Shown here one piece after another: positions 46,576-60,479 of a stretch of DNA of 64,000 nt (position 1 is its first letter; each line of letters starts with the position of its first letter). A program made the translations under genes and the position numbers. Source of the DNA: Mucor racemosus (taxonomy: Eukaryota; Mucoromycota; Mucoromycetes; Mucorales; Mucoraceae); contig JAPEHQ010000009.1 in the NCBI GenBank assembly GCA_027405735.1, forward strand, positions 620,001 to 684,000. Reading direction: 5' to 3'. The notes beneath the pieces are model-generated. The model was given only the letters and a program-made list of their open reading frames with translations. It searched no databases and was not told where the DNA came from.

Positions 46576-47284
46576 CCTCTATGTTTGCTTTTTTTAATTG
46601 CCGTCCTTCTACTTATCTGCTATTTTGTTTTTTTCGATTTGTGTAATATTGAGTAATTTGACCATATTTTTTTTTCTTTGGTATATAATACTGCTAAATG
46701 CTGAGTATCAGTAGCAATTTGGTTTACAAAAAAATCTTTATTCCTGACCAAAATATAAAGAAAAACCTGTTACTTTTGTCCTATATCATGTAATTGTGCC
46801 AGGCACAATAATGCAAAGCTGACTTTGTTTCACTAGAGAATATAACTAAAGTTTCCAGTGAGCATATAATCAATAGATACAGAATAGCGCTACGTATATA
46901 TACAAAAACTTAGTAGTAGATAAAACGTATGTATATATATATAATAACAAAAAGAAATTATAATCGATAAAATTTACGGTCATGAATGTTGAAAATACCA
47001 GATCTCGTCCAGTCTCCACAGGAAAACAATATCTGCTAATACAGTATATATAATAAAAATTGATTTTTAGATTTTTTCTGTGTAGAAGCTAAACAATCAC
47101 ACTCTATAATATTTGTGTAATTATTTTCTTACTAATAAATCAATAAAAAAATTACAATTTATTTTGTTTTTCTGTCCTTCACAATCTATTTTGACTTGCT
47201 GTAGTACACGAAGAAACTAACGCTCGATAAGTTAAAATGAATTTTAATATTAAATTTGAATTTTCAAAAAAAAAATTCATAGTT

Positions 47285-48530
47285 TCAATCTTCAAAATTG
47301 GAGTATGATGCCTTCTTTTTATAACTAACCTCATACTAAATATTTTTTAGGATATACCTTAGAGACCACAAAATAGATATAAATTAGTCGCATTATTCTA
47401 GCTATTCCTGAATTTAATTTATATCTCATGAGAGGCTCAAAAACACGTAAAATCCACTACTTTTTTCCTTGAAAACTGGGTTTCACTTTTCATTGCTGCT
47501 ATACTTTTTTTTTCACTAAATAACACCAAGAATAAATTATATGTCAAGGTACCTGAGATGTCCACCTTTAATCCAAAAACAAGTATTCAAAAATATCCTA
47601 TTTTTTTCAGTTGGTATTAATTTTTCAGTGCTAAGGTTTCAGATTTTTTACGCGTATTTCACTGCTAAAGAATTGAAATCTTTGAGGCTTCATATCTCTA
47701 GAAATAATTAAGCTATACTAACACTTTTCACTAATAAAACTTACTTGTTTTGAAGTTCTCTATAACATATTTAAGTATAAAAAAATTATGAACACTTTTA
47801 TTTTTTTCATTTTTTTTTGACATTTTTGTAGTAGATTTCCAAATATTTGTTGAATTGAGTAGTAGTTTTTTTTTACACATGTCATCAAACTCGTTGAGCT
47901 CTCTCGGATCCAATTTAGTTTTTTTCAAAATATTGATTTTTCGTGGAGATATTCACAAAAATGTGTACAAAAATATACCTTCATTTCTAGCTTCCATTTT
48001 TCCCTTATATTCCCTCATCCCAAATTCTGAACCTGAAAAAATTTGGACAAAAATCTGGTTTTCTCTACGAAAAATGCAGCTAAAAAATTTCGCAATAGCT
48101 CGATCGATAGATAATGTTTTTGCACATCATCTCAATTAGTTATATTTTAAATATGCTTATAAAAAGTGATGTGTATCTTCAAAAAACCTCCAAATTTTTA
48201 ATTGCATTTTACACAAAATTTAATATAAAATGTTTTTTTGGTTTTTGTTTATATGGATGCAAAATCCAAAACTGTACAAAAACCACTTAATACGCTAGGT
48301 CTATTTATTTTGCAGTTCATGAGCTATTAAACGATTTTGTTTTTTTGATCATTTTCTGGTCGATTTCTACAAATCGATTTTGAAACCCAGTTACCATAAG
48401 GTTAAACTGTAGTATGAACTATTATTTTAATTATTTCGACGAAAAATCAGTATTTTTTGCTGAAACAAAAAATGCAAAGTAGCTTAAAGTTGGATCTATC
48501 TTGTGAATATAAAAAATTAACATATCATTT
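47285..48530 (+). repeat. Dispersed repeat family A, near-full copy A3
   Basis: It is in the same orientation as A2 and collinear with it over about 1.2 kb, with substitutions and small indels throughout. In this copy the small minus-strand frame is interrupted by TGA where A2 and A4 have an Arg codon. Boundaries are where visible similarity to A2 fades. Confidence 0.85.
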
Positions 48531-49445
48531 CTGGAGTTTAAAATTTATCATTAATTTTAGACCAATTTTAAGTCAATTTTAAGTCAGTGTAAGGTCAATG
48601 CACTGAATGCCTGGTGATAACCTTTGATTTTAGAGTAGCTATCGATATAATTTACTTCACATATAAACCATCTATTTACTTCAGCCGCTGTCTTGTTCCT
48701 TGGTATTTCTTTCATAAAGTATCAAAGACAAAAATACAAGGAGCAATGCAAGGCTTTTTATTTTAATTAACAGAATGGGAAGCATAATAGGAAGAGGTTA
48801 ATAGTGTTTACATTATTTCCAATCACCTAGTACAACAACCAATTAAAGATACTACAATAAGTAAAGCGTATCAATGTAATATTTGTAAGCAAGATGAAAA
48901 AGGGTTCTTTTATACAGCGGATTTAGGTATGAAAGATCAGATGTACTGAAATTATTCTAGGCATTCCAAAGTAGGGTTGTTGTCGAGCCCAGTTTATGTG
49001 TACTAGTAAATCTGGCTGGCAAACCCCGGCTCGACATCAATGCTATTCCCAAGATTATGAAGTGTGTTTAGTTCAAGTTTTGTATAAGAGAAATTACGAG
49101 AGAATTACGATATGTTTCGATTATTCACTCTTAGAGAACATTGATCTATTTATAAATGAACAGTTTATACTAAATTATGAGAAATTTGAGCCTCAAAATC
49201 TAGTTTTTTATTGAGCTAATCGAAGCTTGAAACAAACAAGAAATTTGATTAAATGAATTATAAGACACGACAAAATCCTAAATAGATTGTATAAAAGTAG
49301 TGTCATAGTAGAGTTTCAACATTTATCAATTATGTATGTATTTATGTTGTATAAATCAAAAGAGGAGTTTATTTATATTACAGTCTATTGGAAAGAGAAT
49401 TTATGTATATATATATATATATTTGTATAATTGTCATGTATATAA
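48531..49445. other. Intergenic, nothing recognised
   Basis: The stretch is AT-rich. A TA microsatellite (about 49408-49424) lies just downstream of the P4-ATPase stop. No gene features are visible. Confidence 0.5.
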
Positions 49446-52400
49446 TTAATAATGTGTTGGAGAGGAAGAAGAAGAGGAGTGATTATTGTGATTATCATCA
49501 TGATACTGGTTGTGAGATTGTTGTTGTTGTTGGTGTTGTTGTTGGTGTTGGTGTTGATGTTCATCACTGGGATTAGAAGGAGAATTGGGATCGTGATGAC
49601 TACTTTGATGATGTTGATGTAATAAATATGGTTGAATTGGTTGAATGTGTGTGATATGTTGATATGTCAATTCTTCGGTTGAAGGGGTTGAAGGAGGAAT
49701 AGGAGGAACAAAATTTTCGTTTTGGTTGGTGGGTGTCAGTGGTAACAAGATCAAATTATCCACATTAGTAGAGTCCATGGAGGATTCTCTAGTAATAGGA
49801 TCTAATTTAGGTTGATGTTGCTGTTGTTTATGCATGCGATTTTTCATGGCTTTCATCATTTTTTTACCAAAACTACTGGATGCTTTTTTACCAGAGAGTA
49901 TAGAAGGCTCAGTATCGTATTGACGAAGGCGAAATCCATCAATTGGCATCCAATCTTGACCATTTTCTTTTCCAGGTAAACTAATCATCGATAATCTTGA
50001 TTTGTCGCGTGCTAAACTTGTTTGAGAAAAATGACTACCACCTGTATTGGTACGATAAACTGATTTACGGTAATCATCAAATACATGTGCATCATCTGAA
50101 GAATAAGCGAAGCCCATAAATGATGTTCTTTTACCAGTCTTCATGTACATGATTTCACTCTTGGTAGATTCAGTCGTATGTGTTCTATGCAAACCAAATC
50201 TGCTACGTTTCTTTTGCTTCTTCAATGCATAACTATTATTTTCTTCATCTCCTAATAAATGCTGTTGGCGTTGTTGTTCACTTTCTGAGCGAGTACGTGC
50301 TAAATTGATAGGAAGCTCTTCCTCCTCTTCGTCACTGTAGTGTTCCTTTTGCCTTCCATTGCGCAAGAATTTGAGAGCAGATGATCCTACTGAAGAAGGA
50401 TTGCAAAGAACAATTTCACGAATAATATCATTATCAAAAGGATGGTATGCTTGTAAATAGTATTTGGCAGTAAATCTTGGCAAAAGGCATATAGCAAATG
50501 TTAAAATCAAACATAACCAAAAGGTGCCTTCTCCAAATAGAATGGCTTCACCATAAAATGTAAATGTCATGATATTAGAGTAAATTCCGGTCCAAATGAA
50601 GAATGTAGCACTTGAAATAAAGATACATAAAAACATGATCCATGTCCAACTGAAAATGGTAAATCCAACCAGAACATTGGCTACTACAACAGCAATACCA
50701 GCAATAAATGTACCCAATTCCACAACGCCTTCTGTCTCGTAACCATCCTTGCTAAGTTTAGGACCGAGGAATACCAAATAGGGCAATCCAAAGCATACTG
50801 CTGATTGATATATAGCATCTAATACAGTTAAAAAGAACCGCAATGTTGTAAATTTATCATTTCTGATGCCCATTAGATAGAGTTGAGGGAACTTGAAAGA
50901 GTATTCAGCTTTGAGATCTTGATCAAATACACCTAAAATGATGATATAACTTAGTATTGCTTATTGAATTTCATATTCAATACTATCACTTACCAGCAAA
51001 AATACAAGGTAGAGAAGTAAAGACCAAATTGTACAGGGTGATATAAGAGTAATCAAACATCATAGTACCAGTAAATCTAATTGAAGAAGTGTTAATTTAA
51101 AATACAAATATGCAATTATCGATAAAAAAAAATACGTTACCCACACATCAATTGATACCAAAAGAGTACCAATGTCCACATAATATTCTTGTAGAAAAAG
51201 GTAAAAATCATTTCAGAAGTACGCAAATAAGACCATCTACCATGTACTAACAGCAGTTTGCTTAGATAACTGAATTGTGCGATAGCATAATCTGAAGCCA
51301 TGACAGCCTGTCGACCTTCTTCACCTGAGATACCAACGCCAACATTAGCTTCTTGAATCATAGATACATCATTAGCACCATCTCCAATAGCCAATGTCAT
51401 GACCTTGAGGCCCTTCTTAACAAGATTCACTACTTTAGCCTTTTGCATAGGACTCACACGACAACAAATGACAGCACGACATTGAGTTCCCAAATCTAAC
51501 AATTCTTGTTTACATTGAGCTTCCAAAGCATATTTGAGAGATTCACCATCGATGACTAAAGCGCATTTCTGTGTTTTTGATTTCTCTTCTACTTCTTCAA
51601 TTGATCTTCTTAATTGTTCCATGGTTTCTTCTTCATTACGAGCATTTACACTGATCAATAACATGTCTTTTGTCAACAAATTACATGCAAAACCAATATT
51701 GATAGCGGTTTCTACTTTATCACCTGTCAAAACCCAAATCTTGATACCTGCTTCTGCTAAAACAGCAATAGTATCAGGCACGCCTTCTTGTAATTTGTCT
51801 TCAATGGCTGTTCCGCCGATTAGTGTCAAGGAATTTTCAATTTCTTCACAGACGCTTTCAATTTGCTCTTCACGATTTCTGATACTGTTGGATGCTGCCT
51901 TATAACGAGTTGCCCATTTTTGATATTCATCTTCATCAATGACTCGAGTAGCAATACAGAGTGTACGGAGACCTATATAATAGAATAAAGTTAGATGTTT
52001 GCAAAGTATATGAAACTAATTTTCTATAAATTTACCTTCATTGGCAAATGTACTCAAATGTTGTAATGTTTCTTCTCTAACTTTCAATTGATCTTGGCTT
52101 GCCTCATCATCAACCAACTTTTCCAAACCAGTTGACAATCTCTCATAAATAACAGAATCAGCACCTTTACATAATAATACAATTTTTCCGTCTTGAGGAG
52201 ATCTCATAATGACACTCATACGCTTTCTTGTAGAGTTGAATTCTAATACATGCAACAAATGCATGCTACGTTGTTCTCCCATAATATCAACGACAACATT
52301 ATCTTGTTCTCTAGCTACAAAAGTAAATCCCATGTCCCTAGCGGTTGCAACTAGTGCAGCTTCATCAGGCGATTGAGCTTTGTAATCAATATTGTTGGGA

Positions 52401-54846
52401 AGGTCTTCGTCGGGTACTTCAGGTATCACAGTATGACATAAAGCCAAAGCAGAAAAGAAATGAACTACACTTTGAGATTGTTCATCTTGAGCACTGATAT
52501 CATCAAATAACTGAGGATCTACAAAGGTTGATTTGGGGTTGATGTATTTATGATTGAATAATTCTTGCTGCTTTTGCAACATTTCTGCGCGGGCTTTGTC
52601 TAGATCGATTCGGTTTGATATTTTGGCAGAGTTCATGGCGGCATCTCCATCTCTTAATTGAGCACCTATTGCTGCTTCTGTATCACCTAAACCGTAACAT
52701 ACACCGTTGATTGTGCATCGTCTAAATTCCATAATATTCTGTGTTAACGTGCCTGTTTTATCGGAAAAGATGTATTCGACTTGTCCAAGATCATCTGAAA
52801 TGTTCCATGTTTTAGGTGTGCACGGCTGATCTAGTCTTTCATTGTACATGTCGATATCTGTATGAATAAAATAAGCCTATTAAAGGTAATTTAGTAATAA
52901 TACACTGTATTGTATCAATGCACACACGTACTGCAGCTGTTTTGACAATTTGGACTGAAATATAAAGTGAAATGGGTATAATATTTTGGTAAATCACTAG
53001 TGATGTCCTATTATAAAAAATTAATATATGATACAATCATTCATTCTACATGCATTACCAGAACATAATAAAGCCTTCCATCGTGCCACTTTCAGCGTCT
53101 TTACTCTCAAAATAAGTTGCCGAGGATTCACTGTTGTATACAATGCTTGCAGCGATAGAACAAATCAAACATAAAATCAATAATAATACAAAATTTACAA
53201 TAACCTAATTTTACATTTATGTTAGTCAATTGGATTAAGAAGCTATTAAAATCTTGAATTCTTACATATGGATTTGTAGCCTTTTCCATTTTACTACGTT
53301 TACTAGGTGTTTTGCCAGAATTAAGCATAATTTTGGTTTCATTACCAGTAAACAATACCAAACCAATGACCCAACCAGTATTTCTCAACACACAGCCACG
53401 CAGGAGAACAGAACTTCCAGTTATTGCTTCAGTTTTTTCATGAGATACTTGCTCATCGTCAGTACCGTCACTGCTGACTGTATGGAAATCATCATCATCA
53501 TCATCATCATCATTATCTGTATTTTGATCAAGATTACGCCGAGATTCACTGATTGTCTCAAGCTCTACATTTGTTTCCTCAGATGATTCGCTTGTCATTG
53601 CAAAGCCTTCATCGCCAGTACCATTCATGCGTCTTCTAGTTGTTTCAGTTCTAATCAAATCATTGTTATCAACTTTCCATTTAAGTACACCATTATAAGA
53701 ATAGAGATTTGCATGAGGAGGTTCACTTTCAATATAGAATTTACTGCGTTCACACTCTTCAGGTGTACTAATTTCATTGGTAGCTTGCAAGGAACGTTTA
53801 ATTTTGAGGTTTGTCTCACCATCCAAATTTTGTGTCTCCACATAACAAAGACCATCTGGTTCTGAACTGGATAAAACAACGATATCAGCAGGAATAGCAT
53901 CATCATTGCGAAGAACCACAAAGTCCCCTACTTTGATGTTTTCCCATAATGTTCTATGCCATCTTTTATCCAATGGTTTTCGAGCAGATGATCCTGATTT
54001 TGCACGTTTCTTTTCTTCTTGTTGTTGTTGTGTTGTAGATTTAACTAATTTGCTTGATCTCAAGACAGAATGTGGCACTTGTCCTGGTCGATAAGGCATA
54101 CGGCTTTTTCTTTTACCGGCTAAAATATGTGTAAATGAAGTCGTAGATCTTAATTTATTTTTAAATGTTGAAGTGACAGAAGGTGATGTCGGAGGAAATT
54201 CTTCATCATGATAACTAGCTGTACTATAACTTGTATTTGCACGACTAAGACCACCACTACCACCGTTTCTTGTTGCTGTTAATTCAAATTGTTGGTTTTC
54301 TTTTGGAGAGCGAGCAAATAATGACTTTATCGAATGCAATATACGTTTCCAACGAGCAACGTGATGAGCAGGAATATTGACGTTTTTCCATGATGTGAGG
54401 GTATATGTAATTGCTTTATTGACACTTTCATCAGTTTGGTGTCTTTTATTGTCTTCAACTGCATCTTTTGCACCTGTTAAAACTAAAATTGCAGCCAAAG
54501 GTAAAACAACAAGCACAGGTGAGGCTGAAGTGCTAAATAAAGGGAACATTTGAAGGATCACCAGGAACAAGAAATATAGATTTGCTATGCCTCTAAATTG
54601 TTCAAATAGGTTTTTTGGTAAAAATGTATACCAAGTATATTTTGCTGTTCTGATTTGATTTGATATATAACTCTTTGCTGGCTGTCCATAATCATCCAAT
54701 TCTTCGGCTGGAATATCCATATTTACATAGATTGTGCGTCTTTCAGTTGAGGCAGTAGGGAATGCGCTTTTCTTTTGCTTTTTTTGTTCTTGTTCCGTCA
54801 GGAACGGACTCTTCCTTTGTTTGAATTTTTGTAAAAAACTCGACAT
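49446..54846 (-). CDS. P4-ATPase phospholipid flippase (Dnf1/Dnf2-like)
   Basis: Seven exons: complement(join(49446..50932, 50994..51076, 51141..51972, 52036..52876, 52932..53007, 53059..53204, 53266..54846)), 1681 residues. It has the P4 N-terminus (NQIRTAKYTWYTFLPKNLFEQF) and QNLDGETNLK in the actuator domain. The conserved TM4 segment SLVIYQNIIPISLYI precedes DIDMY. The phosphorylation motif is DKTGTLTQN, and KGADSVIYERL and IGDGANDVSMIQEA follow. P4-ATPases move phospholipids from the outer to the cytosolic leaflet, usually with a Cdc50 partner. Two additions stand out: a Ser-rich basic insertion of about 150 residues between TM2 and the DGET motif, and a C-terminal tail rich in His/Gln. 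The insertion before TM3 also has an Asp run. At 52876-52932 only the acceptor before GCTTATTTT gives the family sequence AYFIHTDIDMY. Confidence 0.92.
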
Positions 54847-57322
54847 TTTATTACAGAAAATTAGAAAAAAAGTGCAAAAAGGAAAGAAAAAAGATATATT
54901 TTATTGATTAATCAATGTGTAAATTGGCCCTTTTTTTTTTTTTTTTTTTTTTTCCTTTTCTTTGTGTTTCGTATTTATATATTGCGGATGTTGTAAAATG
55001 TAAAATTGCAAGTGTGGAGGTATTTAAGGTGAGGGGGGGAGGAGCCAAATAAGGGGACAAAATTTAATAAATTATTTGGGTTACTCTCAACATCTAAAAA
55101 TGGCTTTTTGTCATGATTCATTTATTCTTTTGGGCTGCAACTTTTTCACCTAAATATATTTTCTTGATACTGAATGCTCATTCAGTACTCTCTCATTTCG
55201 CTAATTTACTGCTGGTACGATAATCTTATAAATCGGCTAATGAAATACCGAGTTAATTAACAGAATTATATCCATTTACACAACAGTTTTTAGCTTTGAA
55301 AGCACACAGCTAATTTCGGAGTTATCTAGTGTCGAATTATTGATATCATGTTTTGTTAACATGTTGGACAAAAAAGACTATTTCTCTATTCCACGTGTTT
55401 CTAATGTTCTGTTCAAACGCCAAGAATGTGTAGTTTGTCAGTTTCTTGCTCGGATGCTGGATCATCCGCTACACGGCCCGTCTAAATACTACGATACTTG
55501 GTACAACATTATAAAGATGATAAACATTGCAACCTTGTCTTTTTTATAATATATTCTTGCTTTCATTCGTTTTAAATAATTAAAAATAGGGGGCAAACCG
55601 CCGAAATTGTAATAGTTTATCCATTGCAATCTATTTAAACATATTTCTTATTGTTAAATGAAAAAAAAAAAAAAAAAAAAAGTGCTGCGCCAATCAAGTA
55701 TAACTTTGTTTGTAATCTCTTAGTTGTTACATTTGTTTAATTGAATACAGTGTTCGTATGATTGCCACGAATATCTAAAAATAATGTGGCTGGAAATACA
55801 TTATTCATGCAATATTAATAGATGCAATTGAGAAAGGTGTGGAAGTAATGGATACCCATCACAACAAATATTATAGTTATAAAACAACCGGTATTCAAAC
55901 ACCGCAATCCAAGGTTTTGCAATCAATGTCGCCAGGCATCAAATGTCAGGACAACCCAGTAGCCATTTATAGCTTACACGATTTGTTAGTTTCATTCAAA
56001 AACTAAAGGATATAGTACTAATATATCGGTAAATCAACCTTTTGGAACCAAGGAAATAGCATTATTTGCCAAGCTATTTAACGATGCCGTTGTGAAATAC
56101 GGACTATTGCTAAAAACATTGATCAGGGCAACCCGCTTGGCATCAGAAATCTCGGGAAATAACAACTCTATTTTATTGATCTGATGTCAAAGAATGTATA
56201 AATAGTCAATCGGAGATTTGGAAATGGCAGAAAAGCCAAGCATAGCATAAAAACTAGCAAAGCAGTAGTTGGTACAATTTACACATACAAATGATATCTA
56301 CATGGTTTTAAAATTTCTAAATCGATATTTTCAAAATATGAAAATACAAACATATATTAAACATATTAGGACTTGCTATTTGAAAATTGTTTATCTTATA
56401 TCAACTCTTGTATGCCTTTTGAAATTCTTTGAGATCAAGCTTGGCTGATAAAGGTTATTTTAACTGTTATATTTTCATTCAGGGCAATCTAGATATCGAA
56501 GAAATTCTTAATAAGATTCAATTATAAATAGCTGATTTGGTTTGGAAAATTGTAAAAACACTTGTTTCAAATATCTGTATATATCGAGGATTGTCAAGCA
56601 CTGACCATCAGATATGGTCATGTTACTTGCGAACTGGCCATTTTGGCCGCATTTTTTGTTAACGAAATGCAGTAATTTTCAAATATCCGGTAAAGACCTG
56701 ATCTATTCAACTTGAAACACGTTATACATGCTATCGAATAGCGGAAAAACGCATCAACACCAAGGTTTGCCAAGCACTGACCAGCAATTTGGTATAACGT
56801 TGTAAATAACTGAGCTTTACAATGTTTTATTATTTTCACACAGAGCAAATCAAAATTAACTGCTAAACATGCATTAATAGATGCTTGTATTTCTAGAAAC
56901 TCTTTAATTTATCTGCTATCTGCAATGAAAATTAGGTAATCTCTAGCAACTGCATCAAGAAAGTTTGCTTTCGGACCTGACAATTGATTATCAATTCGTA
57001 TCTCTTATCAAATAAACTTTTTTACAATCACAGAATAATAAGATCAAATGATTTTGTGATAAAAATGAATGAATATATATATAATTTATTAATGGTACAA
57101 AGGTAAAAGGAAAGCAAGGAGATTTTACAGGTTTGTTTGTTTGTAAAGTGTATATGTAATGGGTGTTTATATATATGTAAGTGTGTGGACAGTATAGGAA
57201 ATAGTAATGTGTAATCAGTCAGTAAAGAAAAGGGACTTGTGTTACCAGAAAAAAGTGAACACAAGATGGGTAATAACGGTAAAGGAAGAATGTTGAATTC
57301 TACACTCATTTCATCAAGAAAG
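54847..57322. other. Intergenic, no supported gene
   Basis: A T tract of about 24 bases (54929-54953) precedes the flippase ATG on the opposite strand, and a run of about 21 A lies at 55660-55681. Short frames (55340-55549, 56618-56848, 57028-57322) lack recognisable features. A short motif, 'gtcaagcactgaccatca' (56594-56611), recurs as 'gccaagcactgaccagca' (56767-56784). Confidence 0.5.
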
Positions 57323-58108
57323 TTAGTAAATTCGTTCACACGTCTTTGGTAAAACCAGCGATTGGCGCAATTTACTACGGCTACATTCCCAATCCTGTTC
57401 AATTTCCTCATCAACTTCATCCAATGTCGAACCCAAGATTTGATACACTTGGAAAGCTAATGATGATTGTTGTTGCTTATGAGGCGGAGGAGTTGGTGGT
57501 GATGATGGTGCATGATAAGGAAGTGACATCATATTACTCTTGATAGAAGCAGGTTGCCAAAAAGATGGGTCTGTAATGCTTTTGCTATTGTTATTATGTT
57601 GATGTTGATGTTGATGGGTGAATGTATTAGCAGTAGCTGCAGTAGCTCCATCCGCGGGAGAAGCGGGCATGTGATCGGAAGCTTCTGATGAAGAACTGAG
57701 AGTAGTGCTGGAGTTGTTATTTTCGAGAGATTGTAACAATGGGGGTGTTTGTTCTTGCGATTGCTCAGCAACCGAGGCAAATGAGACAGTAGAAAAGGAT
57801 GGTTGTATTTTGTCATGATGCAAATTATTATGACTAAGGTTACTATGATTATGTCCACTAAATGTCTCTTTCAGTGTCATTACAACAGGAGATGATGAGC
57901 GGAATAACGAGGATAATCTTTGGCGTACACGAGAAGGTGAACTGATAGATGAGGTTGGCTGTTGAGAGTCTACTCCAGTGACAATTCTCAATGATTGTCT
58001 TTTTGTCTTTTTTGGAGCATTTTCCGTAGTAATGACTTCATCTCTATCCAAATTAAAACTTTTTCGAAATGGACTCATGTTACTTCGACTTGGAAAGGAA
58101 TTGATCAT
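57323..58108 (-). CDS. Low-complexity protein of unknown function
   Basis: An uninterrupted frame of 261 residues begins MINSFPSRSNMSPF. It is rich in Ser, Pro, Gln, His and Asn, with a His/Gln repeat (THQHQHQHNNN) and a Pro-rich segment (SSPPTPPPHKQQQ). The only ordered-looking part is the C-terminus: LAFQVYQILGSTLDEVDEEIEQDWECSRSKL, a short acidic amphipathic helix-like stretch. No known domain is visible. Basic Ser-rich stretches (RQRLSSLFRSSSP) could be phosphorylation sites, suggesting a regulatory or scaffold protein, but that is a guess. Composition and length are unlike chance frames in this AT-rich sequence. The last residues could change if a 3' intron exists, because a neighbouring frame stays open past the stop. 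Confidence 0.6.
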   Translation of the reverse strand: MINSFPSRSNMSPFRKSFNLDRDEVITTENAPKKTKRQSLRIVTGVDSQQPTSSISSPSRVRQRLSSLFRSSSPVVMTLKETFSGHNHSNLSHNNLHHDKIQPSFSTVSFASVAEQSQEQTPPLLQSLENNNSSTTLSSSSEASDHMPASPADGATAATANTFTHQHQHQHNNNSKSITDPSFWQPASIKSNMMSLPYHAPSSPPTPPPHKQQQSSLAFQVYQILGSTLDEVDEEIEQDWECSRSKLRQSLVLPKTCERIY

Positions 58109-60479
58109 GTTTATATGAAATTTTTATATATAGATATATATATATATGTAGTTTGTATACTAAAAAAAAGAAAAAAAGTATAAAGAGGAAAGAAAGAGAG
58201 ACAAATGATCTTGTTTATCCTTTGATGCTATATTTCTAAGCCCATTAAAGTTTATATACTTTACTTGCATAGGTTATTGACTTCATCAAATCGGGAAAAT
58301 GTCACCTTACATACAGCTTCTATTTTTTCCTTCCGTCACCTTATTTAGCTTACTGTGTAGCCATTGAATTTTCTTAATTATAATTACAAATGCTTAGTGA
58401 GTTTATACGTCATTATCAAATCAATAATAAATGTAAACATTTGGCTTATATAAAATATTAGATGATAGAGAAAAGGGGTGAGTTATTGCCAATATAAACA
58501 AACTTGTAAAAGTCAAGGAATTCCCCTTTCTCACAAAATATACAGAAAGAAGGGGTATTATTAGAGTATCAGAAAGAAGAAGAAGAAAAAAAAAAAGTAT
58601 GATGTGTCAGCAGTTTATAATGTATAAATATTCTCATGTTGTGTGCACGTTTTTCTTTTGCAAAGAAAATGTGAAAATAAATTACTCTACTGTTAGTTTG
58701 TTAGTTTATTTACAGTTTGATTATTGTTTAAACTTAAACCTATGTGTGCAGCATACTGATTTACTAGTTGAATTTGATTGAAATACAAAGCTAACTTAAT
58801 TTACATTCAAGCGTTTCTCGATAGAAAGAACTTGCACTAAATGTATAAGAGCTAATAAAACTGCTAATGATGGTGATTAATGATGTATTATCATTAAAAT
58901 TGGTTACATACACTTACCGTTGATGCATTCTTATTTGTGTACATGATATGCACAAATATTAATCTTTTTTTTCTTTTTCAGGGGAGAAAAAAAAGAGACC
59001 CAGTTTAGCTTATAATCATTTTAAGTCTAAATAAAATGCATCTGTTTTTATCTATTGAAAATAATTCTTTAGTAAGAGTAGAAAGGTACAAAGGCTGAAA
59101 TTACTACGTAAGGCTTGGATAATTAAAAATAGCATCATTACAAATCAAAATGTCTTCCATTATTGTATGGTAGACCAATTTTATACGGATTAGCTGGGAT
59201 TTTGTTTCGCCCCTTTTCTTAAATCCATATTTATCATTCAACTAGATGTTAGATCTATGTATCAGTCTAATTGCCAAATTTAAATGCAAAGAACCTTATT
59301 GATTGCTACTATTGATTGCTGCTGTATTACTCCAAGTGATTTTTAGTGGCTTTGAGATGCTATTTTTCAAGCTTTTGAATACAGTGTAAGTTTCGAAACA
59401 GCCTTAAATAGGGCATATACATCATATCTTCTGTTGTAATTTCAGCAGAAAGCGGTTGTTTTTGTATACGCATATTCAAAAATTCATTGATATTTCTTCC
59501 AAAGCTGGAAGAAAATCGAAAAATTCTAGCTTCTCAATAAACACAAAAAATTATTTAAATGAGTTCATATTTTACTTACACCATATATCCAGTAATCTAT
59601 CAATCTCATGGAATTCTTTTTTCACATTTTGGTATTACTGTGTGCTATTTGGATTTGATTTTACATGAAGATTCCTTGTGCTGTCAAAATATTTTGAAAT
59701 TTACAGCCCATTTGGATCAATATTAATTGATAACGATCAAACAACCCATACAAAATAGTGTAAAAAAGTGCGCATTTTCATTTCCATGTTTTCACAATAA
59801 TTTACAGGGACGCTCAAGCTATCGCAATTCTGTATATAAGCACTATACGTACCTAACATTGCAACGGGAGTTTATTTGAATTCATATTCGTCGAGAATTG
59901 GTGAGTTTATTGACCTTAGTAGGTGTAAATAGTAGGTAACTAACTTGTTGTTCAAGCTGACCGAATGCACAATGACCAATGAATGCTGATATCTGAAATA
60001 ATTTTATTATTTATTCATACCTATATTCATGTAGTGGCAGCATACTTGAATCAGCATTTATACAGATTGTATTTTTGATTGTTTTCAATAAAAGTTCACT
60101 TATTAATAAGCTATAAGTGCATTTTGGTGATGATTTTCTCGACACATCGTAGGTGACAAAAATTTCCCTTTGAAATCACCATGCCAAAGATATGTCCCTA
60201 CTCTCATGTAAAGTTGGAAGTTATTGGAATTGAAATTCGCTGAGATAGAGCTTTTGTTATCAATTTTTCACGGTTATAAAAAGTAGGTTTTAGATAATTT
60301 TTAAATGTTTTCGAATTTTTTTGCCCAATATTGAGTCGAATTACGTCAAATCAAAGAAGATGTACCTTCACTCTATAGGACATTGATACCTCTCGGAAAA
60401 TAGAATTATCAGTACTAGGATATAAGCGCAATGGCATAACATTGACCAAAATTGGCCAAAATTGATCTGTAGTTGATTA
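58109..60479. other. Intergenic, nothing recognised
   Basis: AT-rich sequence. A TA microsatellite (about 58120-58147) lies just upstream of the low-complexity protein and may include its TATA element. A C/A-rich patch at 58970-59000 has no clear role. Confidence 0.5.

Noticed and set aside
47855..48139. 94-codon plus-strand frame inside family A
   Set aside because: It is the antisense shadow of the small family A frame; counterparts in other copies carry stops.
52839..52931. Alternative flippase acceptor at 'cattcatacag'
   Set aside because: It forces a wrong frame; the acceptor at 52877 yields the family-conserved AYFIHTDIDMY.
53128..53265. Extension of the flippase first exon into the following sequence
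   Set aside because: Reading through the donor at 53265 gives a non-homologous tail, whereas splicing to 53204 gives the expected TM3 segment (VIVNFVLLLILCLIC).
55847..56008. Short frame starting MDTHHNKYY
   Set aside because: It is under 60 codons with no conserved features and no upstream exon that extends it.
56618..56848. 76-codon minus-strand frame with QCLANLGVDAFFR
   Set aside because: It overlaps a short duplicated motif, and no family is recognised. Too little to call a gene.
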